From Actinomycetes bacterium (GTDB lineage: Bacteria; Actinomycetota; Acidimicrobiia; Acidimicrobiales; Palsa-688), in the NCBI GenBank assembly GCA_021828475.1, contig JAJZIY010000001.1, forward strand, positions 62,001-126,000: a DNA stretch of 64,000 nucleotides, given 5' to 3'. Each line of letters starts with the position of its first letter. Position 1 is the stretch's first letter. The position numbers were made by a program, and so were the translations under genes. Below the pieces are notes generated by a model, which saw only the letters and a list, made by a program, of their open reading frames with translations, searched no databases and was not told the origin of the DNA. Shown in pieces: positions 50,001 to 60,635 of the stretch.

Positions 50001-52694
50001 CTCGGCCAGTTCGGCCGGTTCGGCGCTCACGACGACCAGGCGGAGGTCCGCCGGCCCGTGCAGGACCGCCGCCTGGCAGGCCAGGTGGCGGGCCAGGCCC
50101 AGTGCCAGGCTCCTGGGGCCGGCTATCCCGAGCACTCCACCCGAGGACAGGTCGACCGACAGCGGCACTTCGGGCATCGTCCCCATCGAGCTGAGCAACT
50201 CGTGCACGCGGGGCCCGATGCCCTTGCCGGCGTGGGATGCCACTTCGGCGAGCGGTGCCAGCCACTCCGTGTCGTGCAGGCCTACGGACAGGTGGAGGAA
50301 GTCGTGGTGCCTCGGCCTGCGCTCCCATAGCCGTTGGCTCGGCAGGAACGCCCGGCGCAACAGTTCGGGTGCCGGGGGCGACTGCTCCCGGAGGGCTTGT
50401 TTGCGGAGCTGTTTCGAGCGCAGCGCTTCCTGCTCGAACTCCTCGAGCTCGCGCTGGAAGGCGCGTGAGGCAGCGCTCCAGGAGCGGGCGGACTTACGGT
50501 TGGCCTCCCACCAGGTACCTACCGCCAGGATGGGCGACAGCAGGGCGAACAGGGCGAAGAGTGCGCTGTGCATGGCCAGGACCATTACCAGGCCGAACAC
50601 CAGGGGTGCCGCCACAGCGGCCACGCTCAGCGCCTGGCTCGGGGCTGATGGGGACGGCTCTTCGGGGGGCGACAGGTCGAGGGGGCCGGTAGGCGGCTCG
50701 TTGCGTGGGGGCCGGACGAAGTGCCAGGTCCCCGTGCCGGACATTTCGGACGGTCGCCCCACCCCCGCTGCCCGGTCCGTGGTGGCCATCGTCAACACGG
50801 AGACCACTGCGGAGCCCAGGCGCACGGGCTCACCGGGGGCGAAGGCGCGGGCGGCCCCCGGCGGCACGGCCTCGCCTTCGACCCAGGTTGTCCCGGCCAG
50901 GCCCAGATCGGTCACGACAGGGCGCCTGTCCGGGCCCATGTCCAACCTGCAGTGGAGCGGTACGACCGTCGGGTCCGGCAGGTTGACGTCGGTGCCGGGG
51001 CCATGGCCAAGGGTTGTGCCTCCGGCTCCCAGTGGCAGGCTGCGACCCGCTTCCATCCCGGCCAGGACGCAGGCCACCGGTCCCTCGGCGGGTACCGGCA
51101 GGACGAAGCCGGACGGGAGAGGGAACGGCGACACGACGGCGCCCTCGTGCAGGCCCGCCGGCAACAGTGCCTCGCCGGCCGGGTGGTAGGTGCCGTCGAG
51201 GAACAAGCCGGACTCGTCCCCGCGGGCGAGGCCCTGGCGCGCCAGGGCGGCCGTGAGCTCGGCCACTGTCGCCGCCGGTGAGGCGAAGTGGGCGTCGAAG
51301 TCCACCGCCTGGCCCGGTTTGTACCAGAGGAAGTGGGCTCTCGAAAGCGCCGGCTGCCTGGTTGCCCAGGGCCTGCTGGCCGGCCAGGCCTGCTCGGGCG
51401 CCGGGACGCCGCCGCGCTCGGGCGCTGGAGCGAAAGGGTCGAGGAACACAGGCCGGGAGGGCGCCGGCACGCCTGCCCCCGGCGCGCCGCCGCCGGCCCG
51501 ACCGGTCTGCTCTCCGGCGGTGCCCGCGCCGGGCCCTCCCGTCGGAGCGGCTGCATTGTCGCCTGGCCCGCCCGGTCCGCGTAACGGCCCGTCGCCGAGC
51601 GTCACCGCCCTCCCGCCTTGGGCAGGTACAGGCGCCACGACACTACGGGAGCGGGCGGGCGGGGCGACGACCGAGCGCCCGAGCGTCGACGTCACCGGAC
51701 CGGGGGGACCTGGTTGGGGGGAGGTCGGTGCCGGCGGGGCCGGCGAAGCGTGCCACGTGGCGCCAACGTGGCGCGCGAGGGGGGCGGCTGGCTGGCCGAC
51801 GCCGTCCGCAGCCGGTCGGTGGAGCACCGGCCTCGTGGGGGCCAGGCCGAGGGCTGCCTGCAGGGCCTGCAGGGCCTCGGCGAAGGCGCCTGCCGACTGG
51901 GGGCGGGCGGCAGGGTCCTTGGCCAGTGCCGCCAGCAGGAGGGTCACGAGGCCGTCCGGCAGCGTGCCGGGCGGCGGTGCTGGCACCGGCTCGCGCAGTA
52001 CGCGCAGGACCTGGGAGGCGGGAGCCTCGCCGGCGCCCGGGGCGAAGGGGGCGCGCCCGCACGCCAGTTGGTAGAGGGCGGAGGCGAGTGCGTAGACGTC
52101 ACTGGAGGGGTTGAGGGCATGGCCCTCGAGCGCCTCGGGTGGGGCATGCAGGGCCGTGAAACCGAAAAGGCCCTCGCTCGACTGGGCCAGCGCCTGGAGC
52201 GTTGACATGCCGAAGTCCGCCAGGACGGGCTCGCCGAAGGCGGAGACGAGGAGGTTGCGCGGTTTGATGTCCCGGTGCAGCAACCCCTGGCGGTGGGCGC
52301 TCTCCAGCGCGCCGCAGACCTTGACTCCCGTGGCGAGGACCTCGTCCAGGGGTAGCGGTCCTTCCCGCCGGGTGCGGTCGGCGAGCGACTCCCTGCACAG
52401 TTCGAGCACCAGGACGGGGCGGCCGTCGGGGGTGAGGAAACTGCCGTAGAGGGTGGTGATGTTGGGGTGGCTGCTGAGGCGGGCCAGGGCGTCGAGCTCG
52501 TGGTCGAACGCGGCCGCGAGCTCCCGCCCACCTTCGCCGACGGTCGCCAGTTTGAGCACCTTGAGCGCCACCGGCCTGCCCGTGGCCAGTTCCGTGGCGC
52601 GGTAGACCGTGGCGAAGGTGCCGTTGGCAAGCTCGCTGACGTCGCCGTAACCGGACAGGCCGGCCGGGTTCGTCTCCTCTGGTCTCTTCTTCAT
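47016..52694 (-). CDS. Ser/Thr kinase-FHA-FtsK/EccC triple-ATPase fusion, type VII secretion motor
   Basis: 1892 aa. Kinase domain 14-280: Lys45 in VALK, HRDIKPRN (140-147), DFG (160-162), HAPPE (183-187); the Gly loop is degenerate (ANGTFATV). A Pro/Gly-rich linker (285-450) leads to an EssC-like beta region and FHA-like domain (about 535-635, LGHGPGTDVNLPD). Two hydrophobic segments lie at about 687-730. Three FtsK-type ATPase domains follow: D1 GGTTGSGKSE (about 1124-1133) with LVVIIDEF (1234-1241); D2 GVLGSGTTT (1454-1462) lacking the Lys; D3 GPARSGKST (1722-1730) with LVLVDDVES. This is the plan of EccC/EssC, the coupling ATPase of type VII secretion, with a kinase on its N-terminus. The WXG100-like gene next to it supports the role. 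Confidence 0.9.
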   Translation of the reverse strand: MKKRPEETNPAGLSGYGDVSELANGTFATVYRATELATGRPVALKVLKLATVGEGGRELAAAFDHELDALARLSSHPNITTLYGSFLTPDGRPVLVLELCRESLADRTRREGPLPLDEVLATGVKVCGALESAHRQGLLHRDIKPRNLLVSAFGEPVLADFGMSTLQALAQSSEGLFGFTALHAPPEALEGHALNPSSDVYALASALYQLACGRAPFAPGAGEAPASQVLRVLREPVPAPPPGTLPDGLVTLLLAALAKDPAARPQSAGAFAEALQALQAALGLAPTRPVLHRPAADGVGQPAAPLARHVGATWHASPAPPAPTSPQPGPPGPVTSTLGRSVVAPPARSRSVVAPVPAQGGRAVTLGDGPLRGPGGPGDNAAAPTGGPGAGTAGEQTGRAGGGAPGAGVPAPSRPVFLDPFAPAPERGGVPAPEQAWPASRPWATRQPALSRAHFLWYKPGQAVDFDAHFASPAATVAELTAALARQGLARGDESGLFLDGTYHPAGEALLPAGLHEGAVVSPFPLPSGFVLPVPAEGPVACVLAGMEAGRSLPLGAGGTTLGHGPGTDVNLPDPTVVPLHCRLDMGPDRRPVVTDLGLAGTTWVEGEAVPPGAARAFAPGEPVRLGSAVVSVLTMATTDRAAGVGRPSEMSGTGTWHFVRPPRNEPPTGPLDLSPPEEPSPSAPSQALSVAAVAAPLVFGLVMVLAMHSALFALFALLSPILAVGTWWEANRKSARSWSAASRAFQRELEEFEQEALRSKQLRKQALREQSPPAPELLRRAFLPSQRLWERRPRHHDFLHLSVGLHDTEWLAPLAEVASHAGKGIGPRVHELLSSMGTMPEVPLSVDLSSGGVLGIAGPRSLALGLARHLACQAAVLHGPADLRLVVVSAEPAELAEADWGWAKWLPHVRHGTGGGQRRLVAAGPQAVADLLNALLTGTTTAAAPVPAAALGGALPLEGRTTLYLVDGEDLLTRQGSPARQLLDGAAGRAAGIVVASSPDRLPSVCSEVLVVSELAEATLHRPQQGGAPAAVRPAGLPPDLARACAMSLARLEDPEVHDEGAALPGTVRLGALFGVDDWSPAAVAAKWAANRGTSSLRAAIGMAGDGVFTLDLDKHGPHGLIGGTTGSGKSELLKTLVAALAASYPPSELTFGLFDFKGGSTFVELAELPHTVGMASDLDVSLAKRALRCLRAELVHRELVFDQAGVKDLSELNERRAMGDPMASQAQALPRLVVIIDEFAAMAKELSEEIGALADLTARGRSLGVHLVLATQKPSTAVNAEIRTNTRLRICLQVEDRQDSLDVVGTGEAAEIDHKGRGYFRVGQGEVVPIQTGWSTGRVGGADHAAAELAPFLYQPAPVALPDAAAAAGTTELQALIGAIAAAFAGSGETRPRAPWPPALPAKLTLQDLAAVPLDLSRAPDDVYFALADDPDRQTRYPVGWPMRNGNLLMYGVLGSGTTTALASVALAFAAGGPPARRHLYVVDSGAGDLAPLAGLPHCGSVVKASDREMQIQLLATLTRELANRRAGTSPLGPRPVILVVVDNLESLRASYEDHQVGTYWDQFVRAWSEGPDVGIYVAGGVSRFGALPAAIAGCTPTKYMFRLADIAEFANVGIPRAKLPTFVPGRAVMAANAQVVQVALPSPSLASAVTEIASRVHETGAPGRPQPLVTLRDSVPISEIAGSSAVVDERWDLALGQRESDGAPAVLSLYEGESALVCGPARSGKSTALLTAAACLAEATGGRARVLAYGARRSPLRSHPLVEQCATSPDELAELAARALVIAGPVLVLVDDVESLGDTDAGLATLVNNAHPHVRVFAAGRPDTVRSMYGHWTNAVRRSRSGVLLQPALERDGELLGARLPYRLHVAVPPGRGFVVCNGEAVLAQVAIP

Positions 52695-52879
52695 GGGCTG
52701 GGCAGGGCTGGCTGGCGCTGGGGGCCGGTCGAGCCTGCAGCCGCCAGCAGATCGTAGGCCACCGGGGCAGGGCCAAGTGACCAGGGCGTGTAAGATCGTA
52801 GGCAGTTGCGTGCCGGTGGGCCAAAGTCGTCCCGATTCGGACCGGTAGACCGAGGATTACTGGGAGGGTAGTCGAGACG

Positions 52880-55800
52880 ATGGCACACGCCGACGGTGGC
52901 TCGTACCTGGGCGCGAAGCGTCCTGGGGAGGCCAGGGGCCTCTACAGGCCCGACATGGAGCACGACGCCTGCGGCGTTTCCTTCGTAGCGGACATGCACG
53001 GCCGGCCAAGCCATGCCATGGTGCAGATGGGCCTCGTGAGCCTCTGCCACCTCGAGCACAGAGGGGCCAAGGGCGCCGATCCCGCCACGGGCGACGGGGC
53101 CGGGGTCCTTGTGCAGGTGCCCGACAGGTTCCTGCGCGCCGTGGTGGGCGTGCACCTCCCACCCCCCGGCGGGTACGTGACCGGTATCGCGTTCCTGCCT
53201 GCCGCGGCCGGTGCGGCCGACCGAGCCTGCCGGAGCGTCGATGCCCTGGCGGCCGAGGAGGGCTTCGACGTCGTGGCGTGGCGCGAGGTGCCGGTGGTAG
53301 GGGATCTGCCCGGAGCTGGGGCGCGCGACGTCATGCCGGAGTTTCGCCAGGTGGTGCTGAAGGGGAGGGCCGGGCAGTCCGGTCTCGCGCTGGAGCGCAT
53401 GGCCTTCGTGCTACGCAAGCGGGTCGAGCACGAGGTCGAGGGCGTCTACTTCGCATCGCTGTCGGGCAGGACCATGGTCTACAAGGGCATGCTGACGGCC
53501 CCCCAGCTCCCGGACTTCTTCCCTGACCTGTCCGACCCGCTCTTCGAGTCGGGCCTCGTGCTGGCCCACGCCCGTTTCTCGACCAACACCTTCCCCAGCT
53601 GGCCGCTGGCTCACCCCTACCGCTACGTCGCCCACAACGGCGAGTTCAACACGGTCCAGGGCAACCGCAACTGGATGAAGGCCAGGGAGGCGATGCTGGC
53701 CAGCGACCTGTTCCCGGGCCGGTTGGAGCGCGCTTTCCCGGTCGTGACGCCCGGAGGCAGCGACTCGATGAGCTTCGACGAGGTGTTGGAGCTGCTGCAC
53801 CTCGGTGGGCGCCCTCTGCCCCACGCCGTGCTGATGATGGTGCCGGAGGCATGGGAGAACAAGGCCGATCTGTCACCCGGGCGACGGGCCTTCTACCAGT
53901 ACCACGCCTGCCTCATGGAGCCCTGGGACGGCCCGGCGGCGGTCGCCTTCACCGACGGGACGCTCATCGGCGCGCAGCTCGACCGCAACGGCTTCCGGCC
54001 CCTGCGCTACTGGGTCACCGACGACGACACTGTGATCATGGCCTCCGAGGTCGGGGTGCTCGACGTGGCGCCCGGCAGGGTCGTGCTGAAGGGCCGGATC
54101 CAGCCCGGGCGCATGTTCCTGGTCGACACTGCCGCCGGCCGCATCGTCGACGACGACGAGATCAAGGACGCCTTGGCCGCGGAGCACCCCTATGCCCGGT
54201 GGCTCGAGGAGCACCGGGTCACCCTCGACGACCTGCCCCTGCGCCGGGCTCTCACGCCGCAGTACTCGCGCCTTGTCAGCTTCCAGCGCCAGTTCGGTTA
54301 CACGGAGGAGGAGGTCCGCCTCGTCCTCGAGCCCATGGCCCGTGCCGGCGCCGAACCGATCGGCTCGATGGGCGACGACACGCCGCTAGCGGTGCTCTCG
54401 CGGCGTCCGCGCCTGCTCTACGACTACTTCCGCCAGCTCTTCGCCCAGGTGACCAACCCGCCTCTCGACGCCATCCGCGAAGAGCTCGTCACGTCGCTGG
54501 CGGCCTCGATCGGCCCGGAGGCCAACCTGCTGGCGCCGGGGCCCCATTCGTGCCACCAGATAGGCCTGCCCAAGCCCATAATCAGCAACGACGAGCTGGC
54601 GACCTTGCTCTACGTGGACGAGGACGGCCTGGTGCCGGGGTGGATGACCTTCGCCATAGACGGCCTTTTCGACGCACGGGGGCAGGGGACGCCCGGGGAG
54701 CGCCTGGGCTCGGCCCTGGAGCGGATCTGCGCCGAGGTCGAGCAGGCGGTGCAGGAGGGGGCGAGCGTGATAGTCCTCTCGGACCGTCACGCCAATGCCG
54801 ACGCCGTGCCGATCCCCTCGCTCCTGCTCGTGTCGGCGGTCCACCACTTCCTGGTGGACGAGAAGCTGCGTACACGCGTCGGGCTGGTGGTCGAGACCGG
54901 CGAGGCCCGCACGGTGCACCACATGGCCTGCCTGATCGGCTACGGCGCTGCGGCCGTCAACCCGTACCTTGCTTTCGACACCATCTCGGACCAGGTGCGC
55001 CGGGGCGCCATAAAGGACCTGTCTACCCGTAAGGCGCTGCAAAACTACACCAAGGCCGCGGCCAAGGGCGTCCTCAAGACGATGTCCAAGATGGGCATCT
55101 CGACCGTCGCGTCCTACACCGGTGCGCAGGTCTTCGAAGCGGTCGGCCTTTCGAGCGAAGTGGTGGAGCGTTACTTCCAGGGCACGGTCACCCAGGTGGA
55201 GGGGATAGGCCTGGAGGCCATCGCGGACGAGGCTCTCGCCAGGCACAAGGCAGGGTGGCCCGAGCGGCCGAGCGAGCTTGCGCACCGCGACCTCGAGCCC
55301 GGAGGCGACTGGCAATGGCGCCGTGAGGGCGAGTACCACCTCTTCAACCCGGACACCGTGTACAAGCTCCAGCACGCCACCCGGTCCAAGAGCTACAAGA
55401 TCTTCAAGCAGTACACGGGCGCCGTGGACGACCAGTCGAGCCACCTGGCGACCCTGCGCGGCATGATGCGCTTGCGACCGGCGTCAGAGACGGGGCGCAG
55501 GCCCGTCCCCCTCGACCAGGTCGAGCCGGTGTCGGAGATCGTCAAGCGTTTCGCCACCGGTGCCATGTCGTACGGGGCCATCTCGAAGGAGGCCCACGAG
55601 ACGTTGGCGATCGCCATGAACCGTCTCGGGGCGCGTAGCAACAGCGGCGAGGGTGGCGAGGAGCCGGAACGCAACGTGCCCGACGCCAGCGGCGACAGCC
55701 GCCGCAGCGCCGTCCGCCAGGTCGCCGCCGGCCGGTTCGGGGTGACCAGCGACTACCTCGTCAACGCCAGCGAGATCCAGATCAAGATGGCGCAGGGCGC

Positions 55801-57455
55801 AAAGCCGGGCGAGGGCGGCCAGCTGCCGGGCAAGAAGGTCTACCCCTGGATCGCCAGGACGAGGCACTCCACCCCCGGCGTCGGCCTGATCTCGCCGCCC
55901 CCTCACCACGACATCTACTCCATCGAGGACCTGGCCCAGCTCATCTACGACCTGAAGAACGCCAACCCCACGGCGCGCGTGAGCGTGAAGCTGGTCGCCG
56001 AGACGGGCGTGGGCACGGTGGCGGCAGGTGTCGCCAAGGCACACGCTGACGTCATCCTCGTGTCCGGCCACGACGGCGGGACCGGTGCGTCGCCCATGAG
56101 CTCCACCAAGCACGCCGGTGGCCCGTGGGAGCTGGGCCTGGCCGAGGCTCAGCAGACCCTCATGCGCAACGGGCTGCGCGACCGCGTGGTCCTACAGGTC
56201 GACGGGTCGATGAAGACGGGGCGCGACGTCGTGGTGGCGGCGCTGCTCGGGGCAGAGGAGTACGGGTTCTCGACCGCCCCGCTGGTGGTGGAGGGCTGCA
56301 TCATGATGCGGGTCTGCCACCTCGACACCTGCCCGGTGGGCGTTGCCACCCAGAACCCCGAGCTGCGCAAGCGTTTCACGGGCACGCCGGACGTCGTGGT
56401 CAATTTCTTCGAGTTCATCGCCGAGGAAGTGCGTGAGCTGCTCGCCGACCTCGGTTTCCGCAGTCTGGAGGAGGCCATCGGCCACGCCGACGTGCTGGAG
56501 GCGGCGCCGCCCGCCGGTCATCCCAAGGCCGCCGCACTCGATCTGTCTGGGGTGCTCATGCCCCCGCCGGAGGGTGTGGCCCTCACGTGCACGACGGGTC
56601 AGGACCACGAGCTGGAGCGGGCGCTGGACACCAAGCTGGTGGAGGCGTGCCGGGAGGCCATCGAGCACGGCACGGCCGTGCGCTCGTCCTGGGCCGTCGC
56701 CAACAGCAACCGGGCCGTCGGCACGATGCTCGGCTCCCATGTCACCCGCCGCCACGGCGCGTCCGGGTTGCCCGACGGCACCATCCAGCTCGATTTCCAC
56801 GGCAGTGCGGGCCAGAGCTTCGGTGCGTTCCTGCCCCCCGGCGTGACGCTACGGCTCCACGGGGATGCCAACGACTACATGGGCAAGGGGCTCTCGGGCG
56901 GGCGGGTCGTGCTGCTGCCGCCTGGCGATGCCCCTTCGGGTTATGTCGCAGAAGCCAACATCATCGCCGGCAACACCATCGGCTACGGGGCCACGAGCGG
57001 CGAGTTGCTCATCCGCGGCGTGGTGGGGGAGCGCTTCTGCGTGCGGAACTCGGGTGCCCTGGCCGTGGTCGAGGGTGTGGGCGACCACGGTTGCGAGTAC
57101 ATGACAGGGGGACGGGTGGTCGTGCTCGGCCCGACAGGCCGCAACTTCGCGGCCGGTATGTCGGGTGGCCTCGCCTTCGTGCACGACCCGCACGGACGTT
57201 TCGCCGGACGGCTCAACACCGAGATGGTCGAGCTCGAGGCCCTCTCGGACGAGGACATCCCCTGGCTGCGCGAGGTGCTCGACCGTCACTTCGAGGAGAC
57301 GGGTTCGCCCGTGGCGAAACGGCTGCTCGACGGTTTCGACGCCCATGTGGCGCATTTCGTGAAGGTTGTGCCCACCGAGTACCGGCGGGCCATGGAGGCG
57401 GCCCGGGCGGCCGAGACCGCAACGGGCACGTCCGAGACGATCATGGCAGGAGCAC

Positions 57456-57463
<8 letters not shown>
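52880..57463 (+). CDS. gltB: Glutamate synthase large subunit
   Basis: 1527 aa. It makes two glutamates from glutamine and 2-oxoglutarate. The N-terminal amidotransferase begins after a 30-residue propeptide: [16 protein letters not shown], with Cys31 as expected catalytic N-terminal nucleophile. [28 protein letters not shown] is the glutaminase core. The FMN synthase domain has [19 protein letters not shown] and [15 protein letters not shown]; the 3Fe-4S Cys residues are in [16 protein letters not shown] (about 1139-1154). A C-terminal beta-helix ([11 protein letters not shown]-like, GGRVVLLPP) completes it. A GGGAGGG site lies upstream, and gltD overlaps the end. Confidence 0.96.
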
Positions 57464-58889
<1,426 letters not shown>

Positions 58890-58931
58890 GCAGCGGCTCG
58901 TGGCCCCGGCCGGCGCGCGCACCCCCGCCGA

Positions 58932-58945
58932 TAACCTCATCAGAG
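58932..58945 (+). promoter_or_regulatory. Likely -10 element giving a leaderless ribF transcript
   Basis: TAACCT (58932-58937) is a good actinobacterial -10 and lies 7 bases before the GTG at 58945. Transcription should begin at the GTG. No Shine-Dalgarno is present, which agrees with leaderless translation. Confidence 0.4.
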
Positions 58946-60006
58946 TGCAAGTCGTCTACTACCCCGGCGCTACGTGCCGTCCCGGCGGGACAGGCGGCGG
59001 TGCCGGGGGCTTGGACCTGCCTGGCGGCACGGTGGTGACCATCGGAGCGTTCGACGGTGTGCACGTCGGGCACCGCCGCCTCATCGACAGGGCGCGGCGC
59101 GCTGCCTCCGACATCGGTGCCTCCGTGGCTGTGGTGACCTTCGACCGCCACCCGGCCAGCGTGGTCCGGCCCGGGTCGGCGCCCCTGCTCCTGACCGACC
59201 TCGAGTACCGCCTGGCGCTGCTGGACGAGGCCGGTGCCGACCTGGTGCTCGTCCTGGTGTTCGACGAGGAGCGTGCCATGGAGCCGGCCGAGGACTTCGT
59301 GTCCGAGGTCCTCGTGGGGTGCCTGCGTGCCAGGGCCGTGGTGGTGGGCCACGACTTCCACTTCGGGCGGCACCGGGAGGGCGACGTGCCCCTCCTTCAG
59401 CGGATGGGGGCGCGGATGGGCTTCGACGTCACCGGCATGAGGCTCTGGTCGGCGGGCGCCAGGCCGGGGGCCGCGGCCGGCGGGCAGGACGCGGAGGTCC
59501 CCACGGCAGTCACAGACGAGCCGGTCTCGTCGACCCGCATCAGGCGCTTGCTGGCCGCAGGCGAGGTCAGCGAGGCGGCGTTACTGTTGGGCCGTTGGCA
59601 CCGGTTGTCCGGCGTCGTCAGCCACGGGGACAAGCGCGGGCGTGAGCTCGGCTTCCCGACGGCCAACCTGGCCGTGCCTGCGGAGATGCAGCTGTGTGGC
59701 GACGGTGTCTACGCCGGTTGGTACCTGCGCCCCGACGGCACCCGGCACCAGACAGCGCTCTCGGTCGGCCGCCAGCCCACGTTCTACACGGACCGGCAGT
59801 TCTCCCTGGTCGAGGCCTACCTGCTCGACTTCCAGGGCGACCTCTACGACGAGGTCGGCACCGTCGAGCTGGTGGCCCGCCTGCGGGGCCAGGAGAAGTT
59901 CGCCTCCGTCGAGGCGCTGGTCGACCAGATGGCGGCTGACGTGGCCCGGACCCGCCAGGCCTTGGCGTCCGTCGGCACCACGCCGGGCGGGCGTTGTCGC
60001 TTTTGA
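58945..60006 (+). CDS. ribF: Bifunctional riboflavin kinase/FMN adenylyltransferase
   Basis: 353 aa from GTG 58945; an in-frame start at 58900 is less likely. It converts riboflavin to FMN and FAD. Adenylyltransferase domain: VTIGAFDGVHVGHRRLI (HIGH-like), VVVGHDFHFGRHREGD, and SSTRIRRLLAAGEV. Kinase domain from about 235: LSGVVSHGDKRGRELGFPTANL with the PTAN motif, and VEAYLLDFQGDLYDE with the catalytic Glu. It also supplies FMN and FAD for GltBD and MurB in this window. A Gly/Ala-rich insert at about 175-190 is minor. Confidence 0.95.
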   Translation: MQVVYYPGATCRPGGTGGGAGGLDLPGGTVVTIGAFDGVHVGHRRLIDRARRAASDIGASVAVVTFDRHPASVVRPGSAPLLLTDLEYRLALLDEAGADLVLVLVFDEERAMEPAEDFVSEVLVGCLRARAVVVGHDFHFGRHREGDVPLLQRMGARMGFDVTGMRLWSAGARPGAAAGGQDAEVPTAVTDEPVSSTRIRRLLAAGEVSEAALLLGRWHRLSGVVSHGDKRGRELGFPTANLAVPAEMQLCGDGVYAGWYLRPDGTRHQTALSVGRQPTFYTDRQFSLVEAYLLDFQGDLYDEVGTVELVARLRGQEKFASVEALVDQMAADVARTRQALASVGTTPGGRCRF

Positions 60007-60150
60007 CCGGTCCTGGCTGCTAGGATACGGCTGGCGTTGTGCCGAGGCAGCTTGCCCGTGCCTCCAGGTCCTCTTGGAACGGCCCGAGCGAGTGCTGGCC
60101 GGCGCCTTTGTTCTGTTCGTACGACAGCCCAGCCAAGGACCGATAACAGC

Positions 60151-60408
60151 ATGGCCGACAAAGCAGCCACGATCGAGACGTACCGCCTCCACGAGACCGA
60201 CACCGGCTCGCCGGAGGTGCAGGTGGCCATTTTGAGCGAGCGCATCGCCCACCTGACCGAGCACCTGAAGGTCAACAAGCACGACCACCACTCGCGCCGC
60301 GGGCTGATGGTCCTGATCGGGCGCCGGCGCAGGTTGTTGGACTATGTCCGCAACAACGACGTCGAGCGTTACCGCGAGCTCATCGGGCGGTTGGGCCTTC
60401 GTCGCTGA
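60151..60408 (+). CDS. rpsO: 30S ribosomal protein S15
   Basis: 85 aa, standard for S15. It reads [23 protein letters not shown], then [23 protein letters not shown], the conserved helices that bind 16S rRNA at the three-way junction. It lies between ribF and pnp, the usual order. The 144-bp gap upstream holds TTGACC at 60003 and TAGGAT at 60021 (spacing too short for a normal promoter) and may include the S15 autoregulatory site. Confidence 0.96.
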   Translation: MADKAATIETYRLHETDTGSPEVQVAILSERIAHLTEHLKVNKHDHHSRRGLMVLIGRRRRLLDYVRNNDVERYRELIGRLGLRR

Positions 60409-60431
60409 ACTTGGCCTGAGGGGCAGGCTGT

Positions 60432-60532
60432 GGTCAGCTGCCAGTCGAGGGCTTCCCTGCGTCGCTGCGGAGCCGGTGCGCCGTTCGGCCCGCCCGGGGC
60501 GGGTGGGGGAGGTCGTCAACTGACAACTGGCC
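60432..60532 (+). ncRNA. Structured pnp leader (actino-pnp-like)
   Basis: In the 227-bp gap between rpsO and pnp, GGTCAGCTGCCAGT (60432-60445) can pair with ACTGACAACTGGCC (60519-60532): 12 of 14 positions, one as G-U. The enclosed part has its own GC-rich hairpins. An actino-pnp RNA element is known upstream of pnp in Actinobacteria and is thought to be an RNase III target for autoregulation. Position and long helix fit, but I cannot confirm the consensus. Confidence 0.5.
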
Positions 60533-60635
60533 GGGACCCGCTCCTTGGTCCGCAGGGCCGCCGTCCTGGCGAGCCCTCTCTCAGTGGTCGTCGGCGAGTG
60601 CCGGCGGCCACGGCCGAAAGGAGAACATCACTTCA

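Noticed and set aside
52750-52805. Repeated AGATCGTAGGC between the kinase-motor gene and gltB
   Set aside because: Two 11-bp copies about 43 bp apart are suggestive, but without dyad symmetry or a matching promoter I cannot support a regulatory call.
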